The notes under the pieces are model-generated. The model made no database searches. It saw only the letters and a list, made by a program, of their open reading frames with translations, and was not told where the DNA came from. Both the position numbers and the translations under genes were made by a program. A stretch of DNA of 64,000 nt. Origin: Novosphingobium lindaniclasticum LE124 (GTDB lineage Bacteria; Pseudomonadota; Alphaproteobacteria; Sphingomonadales; Sphingomonadaceae). The DNA is taken from NCBI RefSeq assembly GCF_000445125.1, contig NZ_ATHL01000095.1:1-64000 (forward strand), read 5' to 3'. Shown piece by piece: positions 37,574 through 46,327 of the stretch (position 1 is the stretch's first letter; each line of letters starts with the position of its first letter).

Positions 37574-38863
37574 TTATTTGCCGATGCAGAACCGCCCGAA
37601 CAGGGCATCGAGCATATCCTCGGTCGTTGCTCGCCCGATGAGTCCGTCGAAAGCCACGCGCACCAGCCGCAGGGATTCCGCGACAAGCAAGGGATCTCTC
37701 TCTTCACCGGCCCTCTGTAAAGCCGCCGCCGCATCGCTGACAAGAGCATGTTGCCGCTGGTTCAAGGCCGCGTCACCCGGGCGGGGCATGGCGGTAGTCG
37801 CTGCCGAGATCAGATCACGGCGAAGGGCATCGACGCCCTCTCCCGTCACCGCCGAAACCCGGTGCCGTGCCGAAGCTTTCTGTTCCACGTGGAACCGATC
37901 GCACTGCGCGGCGATCTCCCAAGCCCTTTCCGGCCCTTCTCCCTCGGGTCCAAGCCATAGCACGAGATCCGCTCGATCGACTTCGGCCAGGGCGCGTGAG
38001 ATGCCGATCGCTTCGATCTCGTCTCCGGTCTCGTCTCGCAGTCCCGCGGTGTCGCCGAACAGGAAAGGAATGCCGCCGATAGATACGGCCCGCGTGAGCA
38101 CATCGCGAGTCGTCCCGGCCAAAGGCGAGGTTATTGCCGCCTCATCCTCGACCAGGGCGTTGAACAAAGTGCTCTTCCCGGCGTTCGGCGGACCCGCGAG
38201 CACCACGCGGAACCCTTCCCGCAGAGCTTCCGCACGGGGACGGATCAGCCATGCCCTCAGCTCGCCCTGTAACCGGCCGAGCGTTTCAATGAAGTCGCGA
38301 GGCAACTCCGCCACATCGTCCTCGTCACCGAAGTCGAGCACGGCTTCCACTGCGGCTGATGCCCGCAAGACCCGCTCGCGCCAGTCCTCCACTTGCCGGG
38401 AGAACGCCCCTCCGGCCATGGCGAGCGCGGCGCGGCGCTGCAATTCGGTTTCGGCGGACAGGAGATCCCCGAGGCCTTCCGCTTCGGAAAGGTCGATCCG
38501 GCCATTCGCAAACGCCCTTCGCGTGAATTCGCCAGGCAAGGCGCGCCGCAGGCCAGCGACTTCCAAAAGCGCCGCCTCCACTGCCGCCACCACGGCCCTG
38601 CCGCCATGAAGATGCAGTTCGGCAAGGTCTTCGCCCGTGGCCGTAGCCGGTCCGGGAAACCAGAGAACCAGAGCCTGATCGAGAACCGCGCCTTGCGCGT
38701 CCTGCAGCACGCGGTAGCGGGCATAGCGTGGCTTCGGGAGCTTGCCGGCCAGACGGGTCAGCGCTTCGCCGGCCCGAGGCCCGCTCACTCGCACCACGCC
38801 GATCGCGGCGGGCGGCGCGCCGCTGGAAAGCGCGAAGATCGTGTCCTGAAAGTCTTGTGGCAT
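37574..38863 (-). CDS. mnmE: tRNA uridine modification GTPase MnmE (TrmE)
   Basis: 429 residues. The N-terminal THF-binding domain starts with DTIFALSSGAPPAAIGVVRVSG. The G domain shows GPPNAGKSTLFNAL near residue 220 and DTAGLRDETGDEIEAIG near 270. The G4 NKxD motif is not clear: the segment reads AAQCDRFHVEQK, and the parS palindrome at 37881 lies in it. The protein ends in the required FCIGK motif, whose cysteine takes part in tRNA modification. It leads the mnmE-mnmG-rsmG-parA-parB set. Confidence 0.95.
   Translation of the reverse strand: MPQDFQDTIFALSSGAPPAAIGVVRVSGPRAGEALTRLAGKLPKPRYARYRVLQDAQGAVLDQALVLWFPGPATATGEDLAELHLHGGRAVVAAVEAALLEVAGLRRALPGEFTRRAFANGRIDLSEAEGLGDLLSAETELQRRAALAMAGGAFSRQVEDWRERVLRASAAVEAVLDFGDEDDVAELPRDFIETLGRLQGELRAWLIRPRAEALREGFRVVLAGPPNAGKSTLFNALVEDEAAITSPLAGTTRDVLTRAVSIGGIPFLFGDTAGLRDETGDEIEAIGISRALAEVDRADLVLWLGPEGEGPERAWEIAAQCDRFHVEQKASARHRVSAVTGEGVDALRRDLISAATTAMPRPGDAALNQRQHALVSDAAAALQRAGEERDPLLVAESLRLVRVAFDGLIGRATTEDMLDALFGRFCIGK
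37881..37896. promoter_or_regulatory. parS-like site 8, inside mnmE
   Basis: TGTTCCACGTGGAACC matches the parS palindrome at 15 of 16 positions and lies inside the mnmE frame, in its G domain. Confidence 0.85.
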
Positions 38864-38910
38864 GAGCGCCGCGCTACAGGAGCACGGCCGCGAGGTGAAG
38901 CCCTGCCCGG

Positions 38911-39180
38911 TCAGTCGGCCTTCTTCGGCTTGTTGCCGCTTCCACCGCTCATGGCCATGGCCGCGCCGCTTTCCAGGATCTGCTGGAACAGCTTCAGGCC
39001 CATCTGGCCCATCGGGGCGACCTGCTTGCTCAATTCCTGCAACTGATCGAAATTGCCGACGCCCTGCATCGCGTTGGCCAGCGCATCGACATAGACGTCG
39101 TTCGCCTTGGTGACGTCAGGCAGACCGAGGAACCGCCGTGCCTCTTCAGGCGAGCATTCAACCTCGACATTGACCTTCAT
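38911..39180 (-). CDS. DUF6489 family protein
   Basis: 89 residues, function unknown; known mainly from sphingomonads and relatives. The conserved part is MKVNVEVECSPEEARRFLGLPDV, then a helix with QLQELSKQVAPMG and LKLFQQILESGAAMAMSGG. The start is ATG 39180. It lies upstream of mnmE with a 47-bp gap, divergent from the dienelactone hydrolase gene. Confidence 0.82.
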   Translation of the reverse strand: MKVNVEVECSPEEARRFLGLPDVTKANDVYVDALANAMQGVGNFDQLQELSKQVAPMGQMGLKLFQQILESGAAMAMSGGSGNKPKKAD

Positions 39181-39301
39181 CACGGCCTCCCATTTGGAAT
39201 TCGTGCATCCTGGGTGGCACATGGCGATGGCAAAGTCCATCGCTCGTGCCTAGGTTCGCGCGCTGAATGGGCTTCCTGGCCGCTTTGAAGGAGACTGATC
39301 C

Positions 39302-39997
39302 ATGACCAACACGGAAATCCCGACTCTCGACGGCAAGGGCCTGATCCCGGCCTATGTCGCACGTCCCGAAGGCACCCCGCGCGGCGCCATCATCGTCCAG
39401 CAGGAGATCTTCGGCGTCGATGCCGGCATTCGTCGAAAGGCAGACAGCTGGGCCGCCAAAGGCTACCTCGCCGTCGCACCCGACAGCTTCTGGCGGCAGA
39501 AGCCGGGAATCGAGCTGAGCCCCTATGTCGAGGAGGAAATGGCGCAGGCCCTGGACCACATGGCGGCGCATGACTTCGATCTCGGCATCCGCGATCTCGA
39601 GGCCGTGATTCACTGGATCCGCCGCGAGGAAGGCGTGCCCAAGGTCGGCCTCGTCGGCTTCTGCATGGGCGGGAAGATCGCCTACATGGTCGCCGCGCGC
39701 ACCGACATCGATGCCTCGGTGGGCTATTACGGCGTCATGATCGACCAGATGCTTAACGAGAAGCATGCCATTGCCCGCCCGCTCATGCTGCATATTCCCA
39801 CCGCTGACCACTTCGTGGATGCCGCCGCGCAGAAGGCGATTCACGAGGGCCTGGACGACCACCCGCGCGTCACGCTGTGGGACTACGAAGGCCTCGATCA
39901 TGGCTTCGCCGCCGAGATCGGCGCGCGCCGCGACGAAGCCGGTGCGCAGCTGGCCGACAAGCGCACCGCCGATTTCTTCGCCGAACACGTCGGCTGA
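39302..39997 (+). CDS. dienelactone hydrolase family protein
   Basis: 231 residues. Alpha/beta hydrolase of the dienelactone hydrolase type. The nucleophile is the cysteine in GFCMGGKIAYM near residue 120, the acid the Asp in TADHFVD near 165, and the His in LDHGFAAEIG near 200. Family members hydrolyse dienelactones or other esters; the real substrate is not known. It precedes the quinone reductase gene by 81 bp. Confidence 0.92.
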   Translation: MTNTEIPTLDGKGLIPAYVARPEGTPRGAIIVQQEIFGVDAGIRRKADSWAAKGYLAVAPDSFWRQKPGIELSPYVEEEMAQALDHMAAHDFDLGIRDLEAVIHWIRREEGVPKVGLVGFCMGGKIAYMVAARTDIDASVGYYGVMIDQMLNEKHAIARPLMLHIPTADHFVDAAAQKAIHEGLDDHPRVTLWDYEGLDHGFAAEIGARRDEAGAQLADKRTADFFAEHVG

Positions 39998-40007
39998 CGA
40001 GATGACG

Positions 40008-40047
40008 GCTGCCCGGCGAACGCTTTCCAGAGGCGCGGCCGGGCAGC
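40008..40047 (+). terminator. possible terminator after the hydrolase gene
   Basis: Perfect 10-bp arms GCTGCCCGGC / GCCGGGCAGC (40008-40017 and 40038-40047), 20-base loop, then GTCTTCC. No T-run, so it may instead be an attenuator before the quinone reductase. Confidence 0.4.
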
Positions 40048-40078
40048 GTCTTCCAACCGCGAATTCAAGGACAAGACG

Positions 40079-41047
40079 ATGACCACCGGATATCGAATGA
40101 TCGCCCGGACTCACGGCGGTCCCGAAGTGATCGAACGCGAGAACTTCGAAGTCCCCTCCCCCGGCTCCGGTGAATTGCTCATCGAAACAGAGGCCGTCGG
40201 ACTCAACTTCATCGACACCTACTACCGCAAGGGACTCTACGCCGATCCGCTGCCGATCCAGCTCGGCTCCGAAAGCGTCGGCCGGATCGCAGCGCTTGGT
40301 GACGGAGTGACCGGGTTCGCGATCGGCGACCGGGTCGGCACGCCTCACGCGGGCGGTGCCTATGCCACTCATCGCCTGATCGATGCTGCCCAGGCCATGC
40401 GCATCCCCGAGGGCATCGCACCCGACATCGCCGCCGCCGTCATGCTCAAGGGACTGACGGCCTGCTATCTTGCCGAAGACACGTTCCCGGCCGAAAAGGG
40501 CCATATCGCGCTGGTCCATTCCGCAGCAGGCGGAGTCGGATCGCTGCTGGTGCCCTGGCTGCTCGATCGCGGCGTCACCGTCATCGCCCATTCCGGCTCG
40601 GCCGAGAAAGCCGCCGGCGTCGCTGCGGAGCACTCGCTCCACTGCGCCTTCGACGACCTGGCCGCCGCCGTCAGGGAGATCACGCAAGGCGAGATGTGCC
40701 ATGTCGTCTATGACGGCGTGGGCGCCGCCTCCTGGTCGGCCTCGCTCGCTTCGCTGCGCAGACGCGGACTGATGGTGACTTACGGCAATGCTTCCGGCCC
40801 CGTCCCTCCCTTGCCGCCGCTGGACCTGATGAAGGCAGGCTCCATCTATCTCACCCGGCCGACTCTGGCGGACTATGTCGCCACTCCTGGGCAACTTGCG
40901 ATCAGCGCAAAGAAGCTGTTCGACCGGATCGCCAACGGGATTCTGAAGCCGCAGATCGGGCAGACCTTCAGGCTGGAAGACGCTGCCGAAGCGCACCGCG
41001 CGCTGGAGTCTCGCGCCACCACCGGGTCTACGGTGCTGATTCCCTGA
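40079..41047 (+). CDS. quinone oxidoreductase, NADPH type (MDR family)
   Basis: 322 residues. Zeta-crystallin-like: EAVGLNFIDTYYRKGLY, PIQLGSESVGRIAALGDGV, the AAVMLKGLTACYL segment and the nucleotide-binding site VHSAAGGVGSLL near residue 145, with YGNASGPVPPLPPLDL and the IGQTFRLEDAAEAHRALESRATTGSTVL end. It likely reduces quinones by one electron with NADPH. It is related to, but not the same subfamily as, the enzyme at 12517-13518. Confidence 0.93.
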   Translation: MTTGYRMIARTHGGPEVIERENFEVPSPGSGELLIETEAVGLNFIDTYYRKGLYADPLPIQLGSESVGRIAALGDGVTGFAIGDRVGTPHAGGAYATHRLIDAAQAMRIPEGIAPDIAAAVMLKGLTACYLAEDTFPAEKGHIALVHSAAGGVGSLLVPWLLDRGVTVIAHSGSAEKAAGVAAEHSLHCAFDDLAAAVREITQGEMCHVVYDGVGAASWSASLASLRRRGLMVTYGNASGPVPPLPPLDLMKAGSIYLTRPTLADYVATPGQLAISAKKLFDRIANGILKPQIGQTFRLEDAAEAHRALESRATTGSTVLIP

Positions 41048-41164
41048 AGCGATGAAGAGGAAAGGCAGGGTTCAATTCGGCTGCACTCCATGACCGGCCG
41101 ACGCGCACGGCCGACATTCGAGGGTCTAGGCGGTCATCCCTCAGGACTTCCCTTAGCCGAATAG

Positions 41165-41192
41165 AAAAAGGGCTCGGAAACCCGAGCCCTCT
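41165..41192 (-). terminator. intrinsic terminator after terC
   Basis: On the minus strand AGGGCTCGG / CCGAGCCCT arms (41169-41177 and 41182-41190) with a GTTT loop, followed by TTTTTC. Correct orientation for terC. Confidence 0.88.
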
Positions 41193-41196
41193 TCCG

Positions 41197-41910
41197 TCAG
41201 ATCAGAGTGACGATCCCGAGATGGGGATCCACCCACCCCTCGTAGATCATCTTCACCGCCACATAGAGGATCACCGCAAGGCCGAGCCAGGCGATCCAGC
41301 GATAGCGCTCGATATACCGGGCGATGAAGTTGGCAGCGATACCCATCAGCGCCACCGCGAAGACCAGCCCGACGATCAGGATGCCGGGATGGTCCCGCGC
41401 CGCGCCGGCCACGCCCAGCACGTTGTCGATCGACATCGAGATATCGGCCACGGCCACCGAGATCGCCGCTCCAAGGAAGCTCTTGGCGGGCTTCACCCCG
41501 GAGTGCTCGTCGCCTTCGATCTCCGGCGAGCCCGGAGAGTGGGCACCCGCATGAAGTTCGCGGTACATCTTCCACGCCACCCACAGCAGCAGGAGTCCGC
41601 CCGCGAAGATCAGGCCGACGATTCCCAGCAGCCAGGTCACCATCAGCGCGAAACCGATGCGCAGGACCAGCGCCGCGATCACCCCGATGGCGATGACCTT
41701 CTTGCGCTGGTCGGCCGGAAGCCCGGCAGCCAGGGCGCCGACGACGATAGCGTTGTCGCCTGCCAGCACGACGTCGATCATCAGCACCTGCAAGAACGCC
41801 GACATCGCTGCCGGCGTCCCAAGGTTCGAAAAATCGTTGACGATGTGCTGCCAGATCTCGGCGGGGCCACCCAAGGATGAGGTGGCCACCAGAGTCTGAA
41901 GGATACTCAA
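41197..41910 (-). CDS. TerC family integral membrane protein
   Basis: 237 residues with about six or seven transmembrane segments. TerC proteins are linked to metal handling. The two conserved acidic motifs are LQVLMIDVVLAGDNAIVVGALAA-type near residue 45 and SVAVADISMSIDNVLGVAGA near 150. The substrate (manganese in some relatives) cannot be read. It lies 16 bp downstream of the rho gene, transcribed the same way. Confidence 0.93.
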   Translation of the reverse strand: MSILQTLVATSSLGGPAEIWQHIVNDFSNLGTPAAMSAFLQVLMIDVVLAGDNAIVVGALAAGLPADQRKKVIAIGVIAALVLRIGFALMVTWLLGIVGLIFAGGLLLLWVAWKMYRELHAGAHSPGSPEIEGDEHSGVKPAKSFLGAAISVAVADISMSIDNVLGVAGAARDHPGILIVGLVFAVALMGIAANFIARYIERYRWIAWLGLAVILYVAVKMIYEGWVDPHLGIVTLI

Positions 41911-41925
41911 GCCCCCGATCTCCTC

Positions 41926-43182
41926 TTACTGGTTCATGGTGGAGAAGAAGTCCTCGTTGGTCTTCGAGTCCTTCATCTTGTCGAGCAGGAACTCCATCGC
42001 GTCGACGGTGCCCATCTGCATGAGAATACGGCGCAGGACCCACATCTTGGTGAGCTGGTCCTTCGGGACGAGCAACTCTTCCTTGCGGGTGCCGGACTTG
42101 CCGACGTCCAGCGCCGGGAAGATGCGCTTGTCCGCCACCTTGCGGTCGAGGACGATTTCCGAGTTACCGGTGCCCTTGAACTCTTCGAAGATGACTTCGT
42201 CCATGCGGCTGCCGGTGTCGATCAGGGCCGTGGCGATGATCGAGAGCGAACCGCCCTCCTCGATGTTGCGCGCGGCGCCGAAGAAGCGCTTGGGGCGCTG
42301 CAGGGCGTTGGCGTCCACACCGCCGGTCAGCACCTTGCCCGACGAAGGCACCACGGTGTTGTAGGCGCGGCCGAGGCGGGTGATCGAGTCCAGCAGGATG
42401 ACCACGTCGCGCTTGTGCTCGACGAGGCGCTTCGCCTTCTCGATCACCATTTCGGCGACCTGGACGTGGCGCTGGGCCGGTTCGTCGAAGGTCGAGGAGA
42501 TGACCTCGCCCTTCACCGAACGCTGCATGTCGGTGACTTCTTCCGGGCGCTCGTCGACGAGCAGCACCAGCAGGAAGACTTCCGGATGGTTGTCGGTGAT
42601 GGCCTTGGCCATATTCTGCAGCAGCACCGTCTTGCCGGTGCGCGGCGGCGCCACGATCAGGGCGCGCTGACCCTTGCCCTGCGGCGAGATGAGATCGATC
42701 ACGCGGGCCGACTTGTCCTTGACCGTGGGGTCCAGGCAATCGAGCTTCAGGCGCTGATCGGGATAGAGCGGCGTCAGGTTGTCGAAGTTGACGCGGTGGC
42801 GCACCACGTCGGGATCGTCGAAGTTGACGCTGATGAGCTTGGTGATGGCGAAGTAGCGTTCGCCGTCCTTGGGGGCGCGGATTTCGCCTTCGACGGTATC
42901 GCCCGTGCGCAGGCCCCATTTGCGGACCTGGTTCGGCGAGACGTAGATGTCGTCCGGGCCGGCAAGATAGTTCGCCTCGGGGCTGCGCAGGAAGCCGAAG
43001 CCGTCCGTCAGCACTTCGATCGTGCCCTGGCCGATGATTTCCTCACCGTCCTCGGCCACTTCCTTGAGAATGGCGAACATGAGGTCCTGGCGGCGGAGCG
43101 TGGAAGCGCCTTCGACGCCCAGTTCCTCAGCCATTTCGACCAGATCGGCCGATGATTTCTTCTTGAGCTCTTTGAGATGCAT
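41926..43182 (-). CDS. rho: transcription termination factor Rho
   Basis: 418 residues. RNA-dependent helicase that ends transcription. The N-terminal helical and cold-shock-like RNA-binding parts are seen ([53 protein letters not shown]). The ATPase holds [15 protein letters not shown] near residue 180, [31 protein letters not shown] and FLLDKM near the end. It is in the rho-hemJ-hemE set next to the origin. Confidence 0.97.
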   Translation of the reverse strand: MHLKELKKKSSADLVEMAEELGVEGASTLRRQDLMFAILKEVAEDGEEIIGQGTIEVLTDGFGFLRSPEANYLAGPDDIYVSPNQVRKWGLRTGDTVEGEIRAPKDGERYFAITKLISVNFDDPDVVRHRVNFDNLTPLYPDQRLKLDCLDPTVKDKSARVIDLISPQGKGQRALIVAPPRTGKTVLLQNMAKAITDNHPEVFLLVLLVDERPEEVTDMQRSVKGEVISSTFDEPAQRHVQVAEMVIEKAKRLVEHKRDVVILLDSITRLGRAYNTVVPSSGKVLTGGVDANALQRPKRFFGAARNIEEGGSLSIIATALIDTGSRMDEVIFEEFKGTGNSEIVLDRKVADKRIFPALDVGKSGTRKEELLVPKDQLTKMWVLRRILMQMGTVDAMEFLLDKMKDSKTNEDFFSTMNQ

Positions 43183-43487
43183 TTGTCTGGATTCCGGATG
43201 GAAATTGCGTGTCGGCCGGCGGGATCGAAGGGCTTGGGGAAAGCGGATCCGGGCGGGAGAAAGGGCTCGCCGCCCTGTGCCGGAACAAGGCTCAGATAAG
43301 CGTTCCGCCGGTTTCGGTCAACGAGTCAATCCGTCAAGCGGCACTGGGGCGGGCCGAATGGATCGCGCCGTTCGTCGTCCCGGACCCGATCCAGGACCGT
43401 GGTCTGCTCTTGAGGGGCCACTTCGCGAGCGAGGCGCGGCTTGGCCAGCGGTCCCGGATCAAGTCCGGGACGACGCTAATGGCCGAT
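43183..43487. other. 305-bp non-coding gap between hemJ and rho
   Basis: No gene. About a third is a dispersed palindromic repeat (43373-43475). The rest, nearest rho, should hold the rho leader and promoter; I see no clear promoter. Confidence 0.5.
43373..43475. repeat. dispersed palindromic repeat, copy 2
   Basis: Left arm 43373-43402 and right arm 43445-43475 are imperfect inverted repeats. The right arm contains the 25-bp core (43451-43475) identical to that at 28330-28354. Confidence 0.8.
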
Positions 43488-43931
43488 TCAAAACGGCTTC
43501 ACGACGACCAGGATCACGATCACCGCTGCGGCCAGGCCCGGAACCTCGTTCAGCAGGCGCAGCTTCTTGCCGGTCAGCGGGCGTTCGCCGCGCGCCAGCT
43601 TCTTGCCGTAGCCCACCAGCCACCCGTGATAGCCGGAGAGACCCAGCACGAAGAGCAGCTTGGCATGGAGCCAGCCTTCGCCCCAGGCACCCATCGCCGT
43701 GGCGGTGGCGATGCCGAGAACCCAGGTGATGATCAGCGCGGGCGTCAGGATGATCTTGCGCAGCTTGGCCTCGCGATCGATCCAGCGCAGTTCCTCTGCA
43801 GAGCCGGCTTCCGACTCCTGGTGATAGACGAAATAGCGCGGGAGCATGAACAGCCCGGCCATCCAGAAGATCACGAAGATGACGTGTCCGGCCTTGAGCC
43901 AGAGATAGAGCATGGACAGAACTTCCTGCAT
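43488..43931 (-). CDS. hemJ: protoporphyrinogen IX oxidase HemJ (CopD-like)
   Basis: 147 residues, four transmembrane segments. HemJ oxidises protoporphyrinogen IX in many alphaproteobacteria. Typical features are LYLWLKAGHVIFVIFWMAGL, the MLPRYFVYHQE that follows, KLLFVLGLSGYHGW and RLLNEVPGLAAAVIVILVVVKP. The start at 43931 gives MQEVLSMLY; ATG at 43913 has a better ribosome binding site (GGAAG). It is between rho and hemE. Confidence 0.93.
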   Translation of the reverse strand: MQEVLSMLYLWLKAGHVIFVIFWMAGLFMLPRYFVYHQESEAGSAEELRWIDREAKLRKIILTPALIITWVLGIATATAMGAWGEGWLHAKLLFVLGLSGYHGWLVGYGKKLARGERPLTGKKLRLLNEVPGLAAAVIVILVVVKPF

Positions 43932-44076
43932 GGATCCCACGAGTCTCGACGGTTCAGGGGCGGCCCTCCTGCACCCTTGGTCGACGCGGGGCAAGACGAT
44001 TCCGCCATGAATCTAGGTCGCTAGGGAGGCGGGGCGGCGGTGTCGTCTCTTCATCGCCCCACCAAACCGGGTAGGA

Positions 44077-45102
44077 CTAACGGGACCAGTTGCGGACGAT
44101 TCCCAGCAGTCGCTCCACGTTCTCGATCGGCGTGAACTGGCCGATTCCGTGGCCCAGATTGAAGACATGCGGGCGATCGGCGAAAGCGTCGAGCACGCGG
44201 CGGGCCTGACTCTCCAGGTCGGCGCCGCCCGAAAGCAGCAGCAGCGGATCGAGATTCCCCTGCACCGGAAGCCCTCCGGGCAGTTCGCGCGCCGCCCAGA
44301 TCGGATCGATGGTCTCGTCGATTCCGACCGCGTCCACGCTGGTCTCCCGGGCATAGGCGGGAAGTTTTTCGCCGGCGCCCTTGGGAAAGCCGATAATCGG
44401 AGTCTCGGGATGGCGCGCCTTGATCGCGGAAACGATGGCGGCATTGGGAGCGATGACCCAGCGCTCGAACTGTGCCGGCGAGAGTGAGCCCGCCCATGAA
44501 TCGAACAACTGCACGGCCTCGGCTCCGGCCTGGATCTGGCCACTGAGATATTCGACAGTCACCCCCACGATAGCCTGGATGATCGCCGCGAACGCCGAAG
44601 GGTCGCGATAGGCCATGGCGCGAGTCTCATGCTGGTCCCGGCTGCCCTCGCCTGCGCACATGTAGGTGGCGACCGTCCAGGGACTCCCGGCGAAACCGAG
44701 CATCGTCTTGTCGGAATCCAGCCCGGCGCGAACCTTGCGCACGGTTTCGTAGATGGGAGTCAGACGCTCGGGAACCGCGGTGAGATTCTCGAGAGCTGAG
44801 TCCACCAGACGCGGAGACAGTTTCGGACCTTCGCCTGCGAGGAACTCGAGATTCTGTCCCATCGCATAAGGCACGATCAGAATGTCCGAGAACAGGATCG
44901 CGCCATCGAATCCAAAACGGCGGATCGGCTGCAACGTGATCTCGGCTGCAGCGTCGGTATCGTAGACGAGCGCCAGGAATCCGCCCTTTTCGGCGCGCAA
45001 GGCACGATATTCGGGAAGGTATCTTCCGGCCTGGCGCATCAGCCAGACGGGACGCTTGCTCGTGTTCGTTCCAAGCAGGTTTTCGAGAAGGAGGCCAGGC
45101 AT
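44077..45102 (-). CDS. hemE: uroporphyrinogen decarboxylase HemE
   Basis: 341 residues. HemE decarboxylates uroporphyrinogen III to coproporphyrinogen III. It shows RPVWLMRQAGRYLPEYRALR near residue 17, DGAILFSDILIVP, FAGSPWTVATYM, QLFDSWAGSLSP and FNLGHGIGQFTPIENV. The start codon at 45100-45102 is the boundary of the putative origin. HemE next to the origin is a known alphaproteobacterial arrangement. Confidence 0.97.
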   Translation of the reverse strand: MPGLLLENLLGTNTSKRPVWLMRQAGRYLPEYRALRAEKGGFLALVYDTDAAAEITLQPIRRFGFDGAILFSDILIVPYAMGQNLEFLAGEGPKLSPRLVDSALENLTAVPERLTPIYETVRKVRAGLDSDKTMLGFAGSPWTVATYMCAGEGSRDQHETRAMAYRDPSAFAAIIQAIVGVTVEYLSGQIQAGAEAVQLFDSWAGSLSPAQFERWVIAPNAAIVSAIKARHPETPIIGFPKGAGEKLPAYARETSVDAVGIDETIDPIWAARELPGGLPVQGNLDPLLLLSGGADLESQARRVLDAFADRPHVFNLGHGIGQFTPIENVERLLGIVRNWSR

Positions 45103-45165
45103 CGAGATTCAGGTCCGATCAAAAAAATAAAAGATTCTTAGAAGGATGATGGAGTCTGTTGGTCC

Positions 45166-45174
45166 TGTGGATAT
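45166..45174 (-). promoter_or_regulatory. DnaA-box-like site 1
   Basis: TGTGGATAT, on the minus strand ATATCCACA, one mismatch from the DnaA box TTATCCACA. Confidence 0.6.
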
Positions 45175-45274
45175 CGGGGAGTTTTGAATCTTGCCCGATT
45201 CATTCCACGACGAACAGGTTCAAATTCGCGCAGCGACTCTCCGGGGCGCGTGAGTCAAAGACTCTTTATCCCGG

Positions 45275-45283
45275 TTACCCACA
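45275..45283 (+). promoter_or_regulatory. DnaA-box-like site 2
   Basis: TTACCCACA, one mismatch from the DnaA box TTATCCACA. Confidence 0.6.
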
Positions 45284-45398
45284 GGGTGTGGGGCGGATTT
45301 GAATCATGTTTACGACTCTCGCGACGAAATCGGTTCAATGTGGAGCGAAACCGGGAAGCGAGTTGTCACCAGCACTGTCCCGTGGTTTATGCCGCCAC

Positions 45399-45407
45399 AT
45401 ATCCACA
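45399..45407 (+). promoter_or_regulatory. DnaA-box-like site 3
   Basis: ATATCCACA, one mismatch from the DnaA box and the same sequence as site 1 on the other strand. Confidence 0.6.
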
Positions 45408-45463
45408 GACCGCCGGGTTGTCTCGGAGGTTCTTCACCCGAAAGAGTCCGGAAAAAGCCTCGA

Positions 45464-46309
45464 ATGGCGCGTTTTCATCTCCACCTGCTGTCAGATTCCA
45501 CCGGCGAAACGCTGGAAATGATCGCCAAGGCCGCCCTCGCCCAGTTCGACGATTCCGACGTTCTGCGGCATTTTTGGCCGATGGTGCGCTCGCAGCAGCA
45601 CCTCGACCGGATCATGGGCGAAATCGCCGCCCATCCGGGCCTCGTCTTTTTCACCCTGGTGAACGAGGAGACACGCGGGCGCCTTGAAGAGCGCTGCCAG
45701 CAGCTCGGCCTGCCGGCGATCGCGGTGCTCGACGGCGTGACCGACGCGCTCGAGGCGGCTCTTGGCCAGGAGGCAAAAGGCCGGCCGGGCCGCCAGCACC
45801 GCCTGGACGATGCCTATTTCGCCCGCGTCGATGCGATTCAGTTCACCATCGCCCATGACGACGGCATCGCCTGGGAGGACTGGGAAGAGGCCGATATCGT
45901 GCTGGCGGGAGTTTCGCGCACCAGCAAGACGCCGACCTCGATCTACCTGGCCAATCGCGGCTACAAGGTCGCTAACATCCCGGTCGTGGTGGAAAGTCCG
46001 CCGCCGCCGCTGCTTTACGGATTGAAGCGCCCGCTGGTCGTCGGCCTGACAACCGCGCCCGAGCGTCTGATCCAGATCCGCCGCAATCGCTTGCTGTCGC
46101 TGAGCCAGTCTCCCGATACCGATTACGTGAAAAGCGATAGAGTCGAGAACGAGCTGAAATATGCGCGGCGCATGTTCGCGGACAATTCCTGGCCGGTGAT
46201 CGACGTGACGCGCCGCTCGATCGAGGAGACCGCAGCGGCGATCATCAATCTTTACAACGAACGCAAGGCCGAAGGGCCTCAGGATCCGGTCGGCCCCAAG
46301 CCGATCTGA
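45464..46309 (+). CDS. ppsR: pyruvate, phosphate dikinase regulatory protein (DUF299)
   Basis: 281 residues. Bifunctional kinase/phosphorylase that controls pyruvate phosphate dikinase or PEP synthase by threonine phosphorylation. It shows FHLHLLSDSTGETLEMIAKAAL, the ADIVLAGVSRTSKTPTSIYLAN P-loop-like part near residue 150, RGYKVANIPVV, and VIDVTRRSIEETAAAI. ATG 45464 is chosen because family members begin with the FHLHLLSDS region; longer in-frame extension upstream crosses the putative origin. This is the RP001-type gene next to oriC. Confidence 0.95.
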   Translation: MARFHLHLLSDSTGETLEMIAKAALAQFDDSDVLRHFWPMVRSQQHLDRIMGEIAAHPGLVFFTLVNEETRGRLEERCQQLGLPAIAVLDGVTDALEAALGQEAKGRPGRQHRLDDAYFARVDAIQFTIAHDDGIAWEDWEEADIVLAGVSRTSKTPTSIYLANRGYKVANIPVVVESPPPPLLYGLKRPLVVGLTTAPERLIQIRRNRLLSLSQSPDTDYVKSDRVENELKYARRMFADNSWPVIDVTRRSIEETAAAIINLYNERKAEGPQDPVGPKPI

Positions 46310-46327
46310 CATTTTCAGGATAACGCC

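Larger units (their letters stand above)
45106..45448. promoter_or_regulatory. cluster of eleven GANTC (CcrM-type) sites
   Basis: GANTC begins at 45106, 45133, 45152, 45186, 45197, 45235, 45252, 45260, 45301, 45314 and 45444. GANTC is methylated by the cell-cycle methylase CcrM in alphaproteobacteria. Chance expectation in 343 bp is little more than one. Confidence 0.9.
45103..45463. other. oriC: putative chromosomal replication origin (oriC)
   Basis: 361-bp gap between hemE (minus) and ppsR (plus), the same position as the Caulobacter and Rickettsia origins. It has an A/T-rich part near 45117-45140 (AAAAAAATAAAAGATTC), three DnaA-box-like 9-mers one mismatch from TTATCCACA, and eleven GANTC sites. 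No gene is seen in it. The synteny is established knowledge; the function here is an inference. Confidence 0.82.

Noticed and set aside
45299..45463. A longer ppsR start through the gap upstream
   Set aside because: It would cross the GANTC and DnaA-box region, and family members begin near FHLHLLSDS, which is preceded by ATG 45464.
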